64,000 bases of DNA from JAMLHH01 sp964653095 (lineage in GTDB: Bacteria > Bacteroidota > Bacteroidia > Chitinophagales > JADIYW01), in NCBI GenBank assembly GCA_964653095.1, contig CAZZEH010000001.1:62001-126000 (forward strand), in the 5' to 3' direction. Below are positions 1 to 8,755 of this stretch, in pieces (positions within the stretch are counted from its first letter, which is position 1; each line of letters starts with the position of its first letter). The notes below the pieces were generated by a model. The model had not been told where the DNA came from, did no database searches, and saw only the letters and a program-made list of their open reading frames with translations. Position numbers and translations under genes: made by a program.

Positions 1-477
1 ATTACCAAAAAAGATTTTTCAAAACCTGTACATAGTGACTTCAGGGTAACTGAAACAGCTCAGGAGTTATTAGCTGAAGAATGTGCGCCGGATGTACTGT
101 TGTTGCATTATGATGACGTGGATTACGCCGGACATACCACCGGGTTTTCACCTAATAACAGTCTTTATATGGAAGCTCTCCGACAGACCGGAGACTATGT
201 AGGAGAACTGATGCAAACTATCACTGCCCGTGAAAAAAAGTATGACGAAAAATGGATGGTGATTTTAGCCACCGATCACGGCGGCAGTGGGAGAATGCAT
301 GAGTTTTTGGACAATAAAAGCTCTGTTCGCTATGTGTTTACTGTGGTCAGAGTTCCTGGAATGAATCGCATAGAATTACCGGAAGTGGAAAATGTAGATT
401 TGATGCCGACGATGATGAAATTTTTATCCGTTCCGGTAAGAGAAGCATGGTCACTTGACGGTAAAGCTATCTATTGA
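1..477 (+). CDS. Alkaline phosphatase superfamily protein, C-terminal part (5' end outside window)
   Basis: The reading frame is open from base 1 to the TGA at 475-477, so only the C-terminal ~158 residues are seen. The fragment carries LLLHYDDVDYAGHTTGF and ATDHGGSGRMHE, which match the metal-binding Asp/His motifs (HxxD-type and DHGG...H) of alkaline phosphatase/phosphodiesterase superfamily enzymes, and it ends with a VDLMPTMMKFL segment typical of sulfatase-like and nucleotide pyrophosphatase-like members. It probably hydrolyses a phosphate or sulfate ester, with two divalent metals; the substrate cannot be read from this fragment. Any signal peptide would lie upstream of the window. The downstream neighbour is a non-coding repeat block, so it appears to be the last gene of its unit. 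Confidence 0.7.
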   Translation: MTKKDFSKPVHSDFRVTETAQELLAEECAPDVLLLHYDDVDYAGHTTGFSPNNSLYMEALRQTGDYVGELMQTITAREKKYDEKWMVILATDHGGSGRMHEFLDNKSSVRYVFTVVRVPGMNRIELPEVENVDLMPTMMKFLSVPVREAWSLDGKAIY

Positions 478-530
478 GTTTTACATCCGACATAATAGAT
501 ATTCAATGATACCCCTTAGGTTTGTTATAG

Positions 531-1005
531 ATATCCTGAAGGGATTAAATGTGTATAGAAAATTGTTGTGGTTTGGTTGGTGCGACCCTGACGGGGTCGT
601 ATGTTCCTCTTCACGGTTCGGTTATAAATATTTGACCCTTTCCGGGTCGTTTCGCTATTTGTCTTTCATTAGGTTATAGACATTTAATCTCTTTGGTGCC
701 AGTTTATTTTACAATCCCGAAGGGATTGAATGTGTATGGAAAATGTTGTGGTTGATTGATGCGACCCTGACGGGGACGTATGTTTTTATCCAAGTTGTCG
801 ATTATAGATGTCTTTCATTAGGTTATAGACATTTAATCTCTTTGGTGTCGGGTTATTTTACAAATCCTGAAAGGATTAAATGTGTATAGAAAATTGTTAT
901 GGTTAGTTGGTGCGACCCCGTTGGGGTCATATGTTCCTCTCCACGTTGTCGGTTATAGACGTTTGACCCATTCCGGGTCATTTCATTATTTGTCTTTTAT
1001 TCTGC
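531..1005. repeat. Three tandem ~150-180 bp hairpin-rich repeat units
   Basis: This fills the 478-1022 gene-free stretch. Three copies of one unit start near 533, 714 and 864. Each opens with a small hairpin (AATCCC-GAA-GGGATT at 713-727; AATCCT-GAA-AGGATT at 863-877; ATCCT-GAA-GGGAT at 533-545), then TGTGTATxGAAAAT, then a G+C-rich hairpin (CGACCC ... GGGTCG, near 582-600, 761-779, 912-929). Copies 1 and 3 also have a GACCC ... GGGTC hairpin (near 634-648 and 964-978) that is missing from copy 2, which explains its shorter length. Stem changes between copies are partly compensatory. No convincing protein is encoded. I do not know a named family for it; similar short hairpins are familiar from Bacteroidota intergenic DNA. 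Confidence 0.85.
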
Positions 1006-1022
1006 GATTTAACTTTATACTC

Positions 1023-2840
1023 TCACCCTTCAAATGCCTGTGAAGCAACCATACTCTGATAAAGTTTGTGGGAGTGCATCAGCTCCTCATGAGTGCCTGT
1101 TCCTGTAATTGCGCCTTTTTCCAAAACAATGATTTTGTCGTAATCATAAATAGTGGAAAGTCTGTGAGCAATTGTCAGGATAGTTTTGTCTGCACTGATT
1201 TTTTTAATGAAATCCTGTACAAATTTATCTGAAATGCCGTCCAAAGAAGAAGTAGCTTCATCTAAGAAAAGCAGAGGAGCATTCTTCAGATAGGCTCGGG
1301 CGAGCGTGAGCCTTTGCTGTTGACCTATACTGAGAGACTGACCTCTTTCACCTATAAATGTTTGTAGTGTAAGGGGAAGTTTTATCACAAAATCCAATGC
1401 GTCTGCCTGTTCCAGAGCTTCGAGCATTTCGTCTGTCGTGGCTTCGGGGCGGGCATACCGGAGATTGTCTTCTACGGTACCGAAAAACAGGATAGGATCC
1501 TGAGTCACGATAGCATATAGATTTCTATAATCATTTATCCGGATATTGTTCAGGTCATGCCCGTCTATCTGTACCATACCTTCCGGGATATCATAAATTC
1601 TGGACAGGATATGAAGCAGGGTAGTTTTGCCGCCTCCCGAAGGTCCTACAAATGCTACTTTTTCTCCTTTGCGTACGGTAAAACTGATATTTTTCAAGAC
1701 TTCTTTGTCTTTAAACGAGAAAGTCAGATTTTTTACTTCCAGCTTATCTCCAAAACTCTTTAAGGAGAGATGTCCTGCTTTGTTGTCGTAGAAAGTTTCT
1801 TCTTTGAGCAGTTCGTGTATTCTCGAGAGTGAAGCGGTTCCTTTCTGGATAAAATACCAGGCATTGGAAAAAGCTTTGGCAGGAGAAATAATTTGCGAGA
1901 AAACGACGATATAGGTGATAAACACTTCGGGTGACAGCGTGCTGCTCCCCTTTAAAATAGCGTTGCCGCCAATCAGAAGAATGATGGCCACCACTGTGAT
2001 ACCGAGCATTTCGGACAAAGGGGAAGCCAGTTCTTTTCGTTTGAGCATTTCTGCATGGAGCCGACGATATTCCCGATTGACCGGGCGAAATTTTCCCAAC
2101 AGAATATTGACTGAACTGAAAGACTGGATAATTCTGATGCCGTGGATTACTTCGTCCACCATCATTTGCAGTACGGACAACTGGTATTGTGCCTGAAAGG
2201 AATCTTTTTTTAGCTGCTTGCCGATTTTTCCTATCACAAAAGCAGAGACCGGAAGCAGCAGCACAACCCACAAAGTCAGATAAGGACTCATAAGAATCAG
2301 GCTGACAAGCGTGACCAATATCGTAACCGGCTCTTTGATACCCGTTTCGATAAAACTGATTATTCCGTATTCTACTTCCTGTACATCATTGCCAAAGTTT
2401 GTAAAAATTTCTCCCCGCCTTTTTTTCTTATAAAACTCAAAATCCAAAGAAAGCAGTTTGTGATAAATATTTGAACGTAAATCCCGCATCACTCCCGTAC
2501 GCACCGGAATCAAAAAATATGCGGCTAAGTATCGCGTACCATTTTTTAAAATAAACACCAATATCAAGCTAAGACATAAAACTATCAGCGCTTTTTGCTG
2601 ACCGTGTACCGCCAAAACATCTACCCATCGGGCATAAAGACTGTTTACAAAAGGAATTTGAGGGAGATTACTGCTGTTAATAAGCTGGTCTTCGGGATAA
2701 AAGAGTACCTGAAGAAAAGGAATCATCAGCAGCAGAGAGAAAACAGAAAGCAAGGCAGACAGGATATTAAATATCACATTCCAACCCACAAAGCGTAGAT
2801 ATTTGCGGATAAGGTTCCAAAGAAGTTTGACGCTTTCCAT
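1023..2840 (-). CDS. ABC transporter, ATP-binding/permease fusion (MsbA-like exporter)
   Basis: A 605-aa half-transporter with an N-terminal six-helix membrane domain (about residues 20-320) fused to an ABC ATPase. Walker A GPSGGGKTT lies near residue 400, the signature appears as LSIGQQQR, Walker B as LLFLDEAT, and the switch histidine is in TIAHRLS. Length and order match lipid A flippase/multidrug exporters of the MsbA family, which work as homodimers in the inner membrane and move lipids or drugs outward. Substrate cannot be read from sequence. The start ATG at 2840 directly follows GGGAGG. It is divergent from rbfA with 56 bp between starts. A second exporter of the same architecture lies at 46669-48486. 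Confidence 0.9.
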   Translation of the reverse strand: MESVKLLWNLIRKYLRFVGWNVIFNILSALLSVFSLLLMIPFLQVLFYPEDQLINSSNLPQIPFVNSLYARWVDVLAVHGQQKALIVLCLSLILVFILKNGTRYLAAYFLIPVRTGVMRDLRSNIYHKLLSLDFEFYKKKRRGEIFTNFGNDVQEVEYGIISFIETGIKEPVTILVTLVSLILMSPYLTLWVVLLLPVSAFVIGKIGKQLKKDSFQAQYQLSVLQMMVDEVIHGIRIIQSFSSVNILLGKFRPVNREYRRLHAEMLKRKELASPLSEMLGITVVAIILLIGGNAILKGSSTLSPEVFITYIVVFSQIISPAKAFSNAWYFIQKGTASLSRIHELLKEETFYDNKAGHLSLKSFGDKLEVKNLTFSFKDKEVLKNISFTVRKGEKVAFVGPSGGGKTTLLHILSRIYDIPEGMVQIDGHDLNNIRINDYRNLYAIVTQDPILFFGTVEDNLRYARPEATTDEMLEALEQADALDFVIKLPLTLQTFIGERGQSLSIGQQQRLTLARAYLKNAPLLFLDEATSSLDGISDKFVQDFIKKISADKTILTIAHRLSTIYDYDKIIVLEKGAITGTGTHEELMHSHKLYQSMVASQAFEG

Positions 2841-2896
2841 CCTCCCAACAAATATATCTATACTTTTATTACTTTTACACGTATTAATATCAAGGT

Positions 2897-3325
2897 ATGG
2901 AGTCTATCAGACAGCAGCAGATTGGAAAAATTATAAAAGTGGCTTTGAGTGAAATTTTTCAGAGAGAGGTCGAAGAAATTTTGGGCGGTGCTTTTGTAAC
3001 CGTATTAGATGTAAAAATAACTCCCGACTTACAGATTGCCCGCGCGTATCTCAGCGTGTATAATGTGCCGAGTCCGGATGATATTATTGGTATTATAGAC
3101 CATAATAACAAAGCTATTCGAAGGCTCTTGGGAAACAGGATAAGGAATAAAGTCAGAAAGATTCCGGAACTGGAGTTTTTCAGAGACAATACTATGGATG
3201 AAGTAGTAAAAATTGAAAAGATTTTTAAAGAAATTAGAAAGAAGGACGATGAAGTAGAAGAGCTGAGGAAAAACAGCGACTTTGTAGATACTAATCCTTA
3301 TAAGGAAGATTTAGAAGATTTATAA
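2897..3325 (+). CDS. rbfA: Ribosome-binding factor A
   Basis: A 142-aa protein beginning MESIRQQQIGKIIKVALSEI and carrying the RbfA core (VTVLDVKITPDLQIARAYLSVY, later RRLLGNRIRNKVRKIPELEF). RbfA has a KH-like fold, binds the 30S subunit and helps 16S rRNA 5'-end maturation, notably in the cold. The C-terminal ~25 residues are an acidic tail beyond the core, common in this phylum. It is followed after 10 bp by the LolC/E-type permease on the same strand, so the two may be co-transcribed. Confidence 0.93.
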   Translation: MESIRQQQIGKIIKVALSEIFQREVEEILGGAFVTVLDVKITPDLQIARAYLSVYNVPSPDDIIGIIDHNNKAIRRLLGNRIRNKVRKIPELEFFRDNTMDEVVKIEKIFKEIRKKDDEVEELRKNSDFVDTNPYKEDLEDL

Positions 3326-3335
3326 CTTCAAAGGC

Positions 3336-4574
3336 ATGAAGCACCCTGCCTTTTCCATTGCAAAAAGATATCTGTTTTCGCGTAAATCAACTCGGGTAAT
3401 CAATGTTATTTCCATGATTACTGCCTTTGCAATGGCGGTGGGAGCAGGTGCGCTGATTATTGTGATGTCCACGTTTAACGGATTTGAAGATTTAGTCAAA
3501 AGTCTGTACAAAGTGTTCTATACGGATTTGGTTATCCTTCCGGCAGAGGGAAAGTTTTTCGAGATGGGGGGGTATATGCAGGAAATTTTGGATAATACAA
3601 CCGGAGTGGCCGAATATTCCAAAGTGTTGGAGGAAAATGTACTGGCTCAGTATTCTGATCGTCAGACCGTAGTAACCATGAAAGGTGTGGATGAGAAATA
3701 TTATCGGGTGGCAGAGGAATTGGAAGGTTATATGTACAGTGGAGGTACGGAACTTGAATATAATGAAGTGCCGGCTGCCGTGGTGGGCGCCGGAGTGGCT
3801 CTTACACTCGGAGTAAATACCGCAGTTCCCAATACATTTATTACTTTGTATATGCCCCGTTCCGACAAAAGCGCTTTGAACGATATTGCGAATGCTTTCC
3901 GCTCCGAAAATGTCTATGCTGGCGGAATATTTACCGTGCAGCAGGATTTTGACTATAAATATATCATTACATCCATAGAGTTTGCACAAAATCTCATGCA
4001 GTCGGGTGCTATACTCTCAGCAGTTGAAATTAAATTAGACGGAAAAGCAGATACTAAAAAAATCAGGGCAACACTTCAGGAGACTTTGGGAGATTCTTTT
4101 CTGATAAAAACCCGTTACGAACAGAATGAAACACTGTACAAAGTGATGCGCACTGAAAAATGGGCGGTCTTTGCCATACTGAGTTTTATTGTATTGATTG
4201 CAGCGTTTAATATTATCGGCTCGCTGTCGATGTTAGTCATTGAAAAAAAACAAGATATTGCCACCTTGCGGGCATTGGGGGCGGATAAAAAATTAATTCG
4301 AAATATTTTTCTGATTGAAGGTATGCTGATTTCTCTGTTGGGAGCATTCACAGGTTTAGTTATTGGTACAGCGATTTGTTGGATTCAGATACGTTTTGGG
4401 TTGGTAAAAATGCCCGGAGTATCATTCATGATGGACGCTTATCCGGTCAAGCTTATGGCAAAAGATTTTGTATTGATTATTTCAATTATCGTTTCCATCA
4501 GTCTGTGGATGGCGTGGCTTCCGGCACACCGGGCAGTAAAGAGTATGACAAATATCAGTCCCGGAGGTTTTTAG
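3336..4574 (+). CDS. FtsX/LolC-LolE family ABC transporter permease
   Basis: A 412-aa membrane protein: one N-terminal transmembrane helix (about residues 22-45, after MKHPAFSIAKRYLFSRKS), a large periplasmic domain of ~220 residues, then three C-terminal helices with the FtsX-like signature around AVFAILSFIVLIAAFNIIGS and KKQDIATLRALGADKKLIRNIF. This is the MacB/LolCE topology. LolC/E permeases, with the ATPase LolD, extract lipoproteins from the inner membrane; no LolD gene is adjacent, which is normal for Bacteroidota. It ends 4 bp before the convergent DMT transporter gene. Confidence 0.85.
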   Translation: MKHPAFSIAKRYLFSRKSTRVINVISMITAFAMAVGAGALIIVMSTFNGFEDLVKSLYKVFYTDLVILPAEGKFFEMGGYMQEILDNTTGVAEYSKVLEENVLAQYSDRQTVVTMKGVDEKYYRVAEELEGYMYSGGTELEYNEVPAAVVGAGVALTLGVNTAVPNTFITLYMPRSDKSALNDIANAFRSENVYAGGIFTVQQDFDYKYIITSIEFAQNLMQSGAILSAVEIKLDGKADTKKIRATLQETLGDSFLIKTRYEQNETLYKVMRTEKWAVFAILSFIVLIAAFNIIGSLSMLVIEKKQDIATLRALGADKKLIRNIFLIEGMLISLLGAFTGLVIGTAICWIQIRFGLVKMPGVSFMMDAYPVKLMAKDFVLIISIIVSISLWMAWLPAHRAVKSMTNISPGGF

Positions 4575-4578
4575 CGGA

Positions 4579-5535
4579 TTATATCTCTTCCGGATTGTTG
4601 GTGTGATTGGTCTTTCCCCCTTTCAGACTTAAAAAGAGTACTCCTGCCAAAACCATTATTGTACCCACTCCCTGAATAAAGGAAAAAGGTTCGTGCAAAA
4701 TAAAATAGGACATGGCAATGGTCGCAACCGGACCAAAGGTAGAAAGGATAGCTGTATTGGAAGAACCTATCAGCAGGATGCCTTTGGTGAGTGCCAGAGT
4801 AGGAATAATGGTGGCGATTACGGCCATACACAATCCGTAAAAATAGACCTGCCATTCAAAACCTCTGAATACCGGTCCGTAAACAGTCAGGTAATGCAGT
4901 AAAACGGCAGTTATACCTGCAAGCATGGTGACACCATTGAATAAAATCGTGCCGACCTGTCTGATGAGATTGTCGCTAAATACCAAAAAGAGTGCATAAA
5001 AGAGAGCACTCAGGGTAATAAAGAAAGCACCTAAAAGCAGATAACTGTCCGCAGTCCCAAAATCCTGGCTGAGGAAAGCTGTGATGATGCCCAAATACGC
5101 CACAGATACGGATATAATTTGCACCTTGGTGACCTTTCTCTTAAAAATTACCGCACCGAGTATCAGTACAAAAGTGGGATACACAAACACAATGAGTCGC
5201 TCCAAATTGGCCTGCACATACTGAAGACCGACAAAGTCAAAAAGACTGGCGAGATAAAACCCCGACAGACCCGTTAAAATTACTTTTATCCAAGTGGAAA
5301 AGTCAGAGTGAAGCCGTTTGTCTTTTCGGGAGAATATCAATATACCGATGTAATAAGGCAGAGCAAAGAGCATCCGAAACATCAGAGCCGTAGTGCCATC
5401 CGCACCGTGGAGAATACTGAGTTTGACAAAAATAGATTTTGTACTCAGGCTTGCTGCTCCGAGCAGAACCAAAAAAACACCCTTGGCAAAATCATTCTGA
5501 GAATAATTATATCGCAATGCCTTAGGTGTCTGCAT
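4579..5535 (-). CDS. EamA/DMT-family transporter
   Basis: A 318-aa, strongly hydrophobic protein with about ten predicted helices in two EamA halves, the usual architecture of drug/metabolite transporters (RhaT/YdcZ/EamA superfamily). The first half starts around residue 18 (VFLVLLGAASLSTKSIFVKL) and the second around residue 160. Family members export or import small metabolites such as amino acids; the substrate is not predictable here. It is convergent with the LolC/E-type gene and reads away from the gene at 5689. Confidence 0.85.
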   Translation of the reverse strand: MQTPKALRYNYSQNDFAKGVFLVLLGAASLSTKSIFVKLSILHGADGTTALMFRMLFALPYYIGILIFSRKDKRLHSDFSTWIKVILTGLSGFYLASLFDFVGLQYVQANLERLIVFVYPTFVLILGAVIFKRKVTKVQIISVSVAYLGIITAFLSQDFGTADSYLLLGAFFITLSALFYALFLVFSDNLIRQVGTILFNGVTMLAGITAVLLHYLTVYGPVFRGFEWQVYFYGLCMAVIATIIPTLALTKGILLIGSSNTAILSTFGPVATIAMSYFILHEPFSFIQGVGTIMVLAGVLFLSLKGGKTNHTNNPEEI

Positions 5536-5673
5536 AACGCAAATGTATCACTAAAAAGGAAGCAGACGATTGCATTTACACAAACATAACCGGGAAAAGA
5601 AAGAAATGATTTGACAAAACGGAGATTGTCAAAAATAGATGGATAAAAAATTCGATTTTTGATTTCTTAAAAA

Positions 5674-5681
5674 TATTTTTG
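5674..5681 (+). promoter_or_regulatory. Candidate -7 element TATTTTTG upstream of the 5689 gene
   Basis: TATTTTTG fits the Bacteroidota -7 consensus TAnnTTTG. Transcription would begin at about 5687-5689, which would leave the GTG start at 5689 almost leaderless. If so, either the transcript is leaderless or translation starts at the internal ATG at 5759. No clear -33 element is visible at the expected spacing. Confidence 0.4.
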
Positions 5682-5688
5682 CTTTTAA

Positions 5689-6522
5689 GTGGCAGCTGTA
5701 GATAAAATATTGGACTCGGGAGTCATTGCACTGATTTGGAAAAAGATTTTTCAAAGCATGAGTGACGGAAAGCTGTACCAGTTGGTAACACTCAAACCCA
5801 TAGATGTGTATCAGGACGTCATGTCATACGAGCTGGAGGGGGCACACATGGATATTGATATCACTGCTCATTTAGAAAATGTATTTCAAAAGCCTTTAAA
5901 GCGGGCAATAGACTTTATATCTAACGATTTCAGGCAGGGCAAGTATAATTTTCTCACATACAAAATCAATGTGGACGTAGATGTCCGAATGGATTATCCC
6001 AATATGAGCAGGTATCTGAATAATCAGTATGCCGGTCAGCAATACTGGATTCTGGATGACCGCATAGGGTTGTATTTTAAAGAGTTCAGGCTTAGTATGA
6101 AGAACAATCAGCTGCACGTGGAAATACCCATAAAGTTAGAAGCAAAATATAAAAAGCTGGACTATAATGGCGAAGCGGAATTATTTGCGAGAGGTAATAT
6201 ACGCTACAATCCCTTTTCCAAAAAAATCAGGATTACGGATATCAGCTATGTGGCTACTTCGGATAAGTGGATTTTGAGGATGGTCAATCTGATATACTAT
6301 AAAGATATCGTAGAAGCTCTTGAAGGTTTTTTACAGTTTGACATTCAGGATGAGTTGGATGACGGACTCAAAATGCTGAGAGAAGAAGTCGAAGAGTATA
6401 ACGAAGAACTCTCGCTAATATCCGGAGAAGCCGCAGACTTGAATCTGGAGTGGATTCAGCTCAGGCCGGAAGGAGCAGTGGCAAAATTTAATATTCACGG
6501 AAATGTGAAATTGCTACGGTGA
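5689..6522 (+). CDS. Conserved hypothetical protein, possibly DUF4403-like
   Basis: A 277-aa soluble protein without signal peptide or membrane helix. Alternating hydrophobic beta-strand pattern dominates residues 40-210 (MDIDITAHLENVF, YKINVDVDVRMDYPN, LHVEIPIKLEAKYKKL), followed by an acidic helical stretch near 225-245. The two-domain beta-rich pattern, with strands of the form xIxVxVxL, recalls DUF4403/lipid-binding tubular proteins, but I cannot confirm the family. GTG at 5689 immediately follows an in-frame TAA; the first internal ATG is at 5759, so the true start is uncertain. Its last 9 bp overlap the convergent gene 6514-7005. Confidence 0.6.
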   Translation: MAAVDKILDSGVIALIWKKIFQSMSDGKLYQLVTLKPIDVYQDVMSYELEGAHMDIDITAHLENVFQKPLKRAIDFISNDFRQGKYNFLTYKINVDVDVRMDYPNMSRYLNNQYAGQQYWILDDRIGLYFKEFRLSMKNNQLHVEIPIKLEAKYKKLDYNGEAELFARGNIRYNPFSKKIRITDISYVATSDKWILRMVNLIYYKDIVEALEGFLQFDIQDELDDGLKMLREEVEEYNEELSLISGEAADLNLEWIQLRPEGAVAKFNIHGNVKLLR

Positions 6523-7005
6523 TATCTCACGGAGCATTTCTTTCGTATAAAGCTTCATGGCATCTTCCATGACTATCCGAAATCCGTTTTCAATCAGTTC
6601 TTCTGTCGCATTTTCCTGTAATACACCCCAATACATGGTCTTGATTTTCCTGTAAAGTTCGGGACTTAATTCCAACGTTTCAGCTTTGTCCTGATAATCA
6701 TCCAAAATCAGTTTAAATAATCTGGTGGATATAGAAAGGAACGGTTCCAAATTTTTACTTGCCCGGTACAAAGCATCCAAAAATAGAACCATTTTAATTT
6801 TTGGTACAGGATGATAAGTCAGTTTTTCAGTATGTGTGTGTTGGTTTAAATTTAAAAGAGAAACAAACACTCCGTCCTGATAAATTCCGAGGTCAAGGGT
6901 TGGGAATTCGATATAAAGCCGGACATCTGCCCGATACAGCCGGAAGTAAAAATACTTTTCTGTAAAAGCTGAAAGATGAGGGATATCCGTTCTGATTTTC
7001 GTCAT
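6514..7005 (-). CDS. Hypothetical protein
   Basis: A 163-aa protein that I do not recognise. It has no signal peptide or membrane helix; the middle third is beta-rich (VRLYIEFPTLDLGIYQDGVF) and the last third helical, with aromatic and charged residues. It starts 3 bp after the stop of the 7009-7572 gene and is therefore probably translated from the same minus-strand transcript. The 3' end overlaps the convergent 5689-6522 gene by 9 bp. It may act with its membrane partner, but nothing in the sequence names a role. Confidence 0.55.
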   Translation of the reverse strand: MTKIRTDIPHLSAFTEKYFYFRLYRADVRLYIEFPTLDLGIYQDGVFVSLLNLNQHTHTEKLTYHPVPKIKMVLFLDALYRASKNLEPFLSISTRLFKLILDDYQDKAETLELSPELYRKIKTMYWGVLQENATEELIENGFRIVMEDAMKLYTKEMLREISP

Positions 7006-7008
7006 AAT

Positions 7009-7572
7009 TTATATTTGATGAATTGGATTAAATTTCTCTATAGGAATTAGATTGCTTTGAGCAATTTTCAATAAAATCCATTCCGCCTCTTCCTGTGAAA
7101 CACCTCTGCAAAATATAACCTGTTTATCCGGATAATCCATTTGCAGAATATTTCTTTGTTTTTCTTTCCATTCGCCATCCTGATGAACCTTATAAATCTC
7201 TCTTCCGATACGGATATTTGAAACATCATGAACGAGGTAATAATTTCTCCTGTTGTAAAATATAACCGGTTTCTCAATCAGAATCTGCTCGGGGTTAATT
7301 AAGATTTTTTCCCTTCCGAAAAACATAAAACTGAGTATGGTATATCCCACCAGTCCGGCGGACGACCAGAAAAAAATAATCAAAAGAGTCATAATATTCC
7401 ACCAAAAACCGGATTCCGGGCGATAGAGATTATCAATAATCAGCCAAAGGAATATCACCCACGGAATAGCGGACAAAAAAATCCACATCATCAGTTTCCG
7501 ATTTTTTTTTACCGGCACCAGTATGGTCAGCTGACGTTTTTGCATGTGGATGTTGATTCGACCGGCTTTCAT
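7009..7572 (-). CDS. Hypothetical membrane protein, two TM segments plus PH-like soluble domain
   Basis: A 187-aa protein. Residues ~25-47 (LMMWIFLSAIPWVIFLWLII) and ~57-85 form two transmembrane segments; the C-terminal ~95 residues form a beta-rich cytoplasmic domain (EKILINPEQILIEKPVIFYNRRNYYLV) like the bacterial PH-like domains that follow a short membrane hairpin. I cannot assign a named family. It forms a likely two-gene unit with the downstream 6514-7005 gene (3 bp gap). The 178 bp between this gene and hipT hold no obvious feature. Confidence 0.55.
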   Translation of the reverse strand: MKAGRINIHMQKRQLTILVPVKKNRKLMMWIFLSAIPWVIFLWLIIDNLYRPESGFWWNIMTLLIIFFWSSAGLVGYTILSFMFFGREKILINPEQILIEKPVIFYNRRNYYLVHDVSNIRIGREIYKVHQDGEWKEKQRNILQMDYPDKQVIFCRGVSQEEAEWILLKIAQSNLIPIEKFNPIHQI

Positions 7573-7750
7573 TCAATAAAAATGATAAAAGAATCACTAA
7601 AGTTAAAGATTTCAGCAAAAACATTCCCCGATATATGTTGAACAGGATGAAATCCGGTTACTCAACGGATGATTAGCTTACCGAAGCACAGATTTTATCT
7701 ATTGATACTCAGATATTACTTTTCTCCTGTTCTGAATATTCGTGTCTCAT

Positions 7751-8755
7751 TTACGCAGTGAGGTAGTTCCTTTTTGTGTTATACATAAGCAAATATCCTC
7801 TCTTGTTTGCATTGCTTAAAAAAGAATGGCTAACTAATATTTCCACAAATGGTTGCCTTTCCATAAATGGGCTTATTAGTTTTTCAAACCTGTTTTCCGC
7901 AATTCCTATACGCTTTGCAAATTCTGAAAAATCGTTTTTCGCCGGATGCCCGCTTTTTTTGTATTGTACACTCTTAAAATCGTCTGAAAACAGTCCTTTG
8001 TTTAATGCAAAATCGGTATCGCCCACATGCAGTTTCGTATTTACCAAATCGTAGGCAGGACTAAGTAGATAATCACCTCTTGAAGATTCCAATAATGAAA
8101 AGTTCTTCAAGTGAGCATCACCATTTGAAAACATATAATTGAACACGACTAATGAAAAATACTTTTCTATTTCTACTCGCCATGCGGGAACATATTTTTG
8201 TATTAATCGCCCCGCTTCTTCATAGCTGTATTCATATTTAAAATTAGTCCCGGCATTATCTTTTGTTTTACCTGCTAACGTTGCAAAATCTTCTACGCCC
8301 AATTTACTTCCATCTTCTTTTACATCAAATCGTTTGGTGATGTATGCCGGAGAACCATTCTTAAAAAAAATCATAGCATTTTCAGCTGTTTTCAGACCGT
8401 ACACCTGTTTGGCTACCTGCATAGTCAAATGTTCATTAGCAGGGACTTGATCAACTTTTTTTAAATCCCGCGGTATTGGTTTGAGTATGTATGTCCCCTG
8501 TTCTCCTTCTTTCGTTAATCTCAATATGTTTTTATCCAATAGAAAACTTAATTTTTCCTGCACCCCTGATATGGATATACGTTTGCGATTTTCCATAAAC
8601 TGCTCTGCAACCTGTTCGTTATGTTGGGGTTGCTCATAAGGTAAAAGATGATTGACTTTCTTTCCATTAAACAAATTTCGCAAGCAGCTCGGGCTGTAAA
8701 TAGTAAAACCTTCTGCTAAGGTTCCCGGACAGTATTTTAATTCATCTAAGTTCAT
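7751..8755 (-). CDS. hipT: HipT-like serine/threonine kinase toxin (HipA kinase core without N-domain)
   Basis: A 334-aa HipA-fold kinase. KRISISGVQEKLSF (residues 59-71) contains the Gly-rich loop with a Ser-Ile-Ser pair (S61, S63) like the SIS autophosphorylation motif of HipT. The catalytic loop is NGDAHLKN (211-218, D213 and N218) and the metal-binding motif is SPAYDL (D236). Full-length HipA is ~440 aa and starts with an ~100-aa N-subdomain; here that part is a separate upstream gene, so this matches the tripartite HipBST arrangement. By analogy it would phosphorylate an aminoacyl-tRNA synthetase (TrpS for E. coli HipT); the target here is unknown. The start overlaps the end of hipS by 14 bp, suggesting coupled translation. 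Confidence 0.85.
   Translation of the reverse strand: MNLDELKYCPGTLAEGFTIYSPSCLRNLFNGKKVNHLLPYEQPQHNEQVAEQFMENRKRISISGVQEKLSFLLDKNILRLTKEGEQGTYILKPIPRDLKKVDQVPANEHLTMQVAKQVYGLKTAENAMIFFKNGSPAYITKRFDVKEDGSKLGVEDFATLAGKTKDNAGTNFKYEYSYEEAGRLIQKYVPAWRVEIEKYFSLVVFNYMFSNGDAHLKNFSLLESSRGDYLLSPAYDLVNTKLHVGDTDFALNKGLFSDDFKSVQYKKSGHPAKNDFSEFAKRIGIAENRFEKLISPFMERQPFVEILVSHSFLSNANKRGYLLMYNTKRNYLTA

Noticed and set aside
455..679. 74-aa open frame across the first hairpin repeat
   Set aside because: It runs through repeat DNA, overlaps the phosphatase stop and has no family-like sequence.
8742..8755. hipS/hipT overlap as a frameshift in a single hipA gene
   Set aside because: Split point matches the HipA N-subdomain border and the SIS loop typical of HipT is present, so a natural split is more likely.
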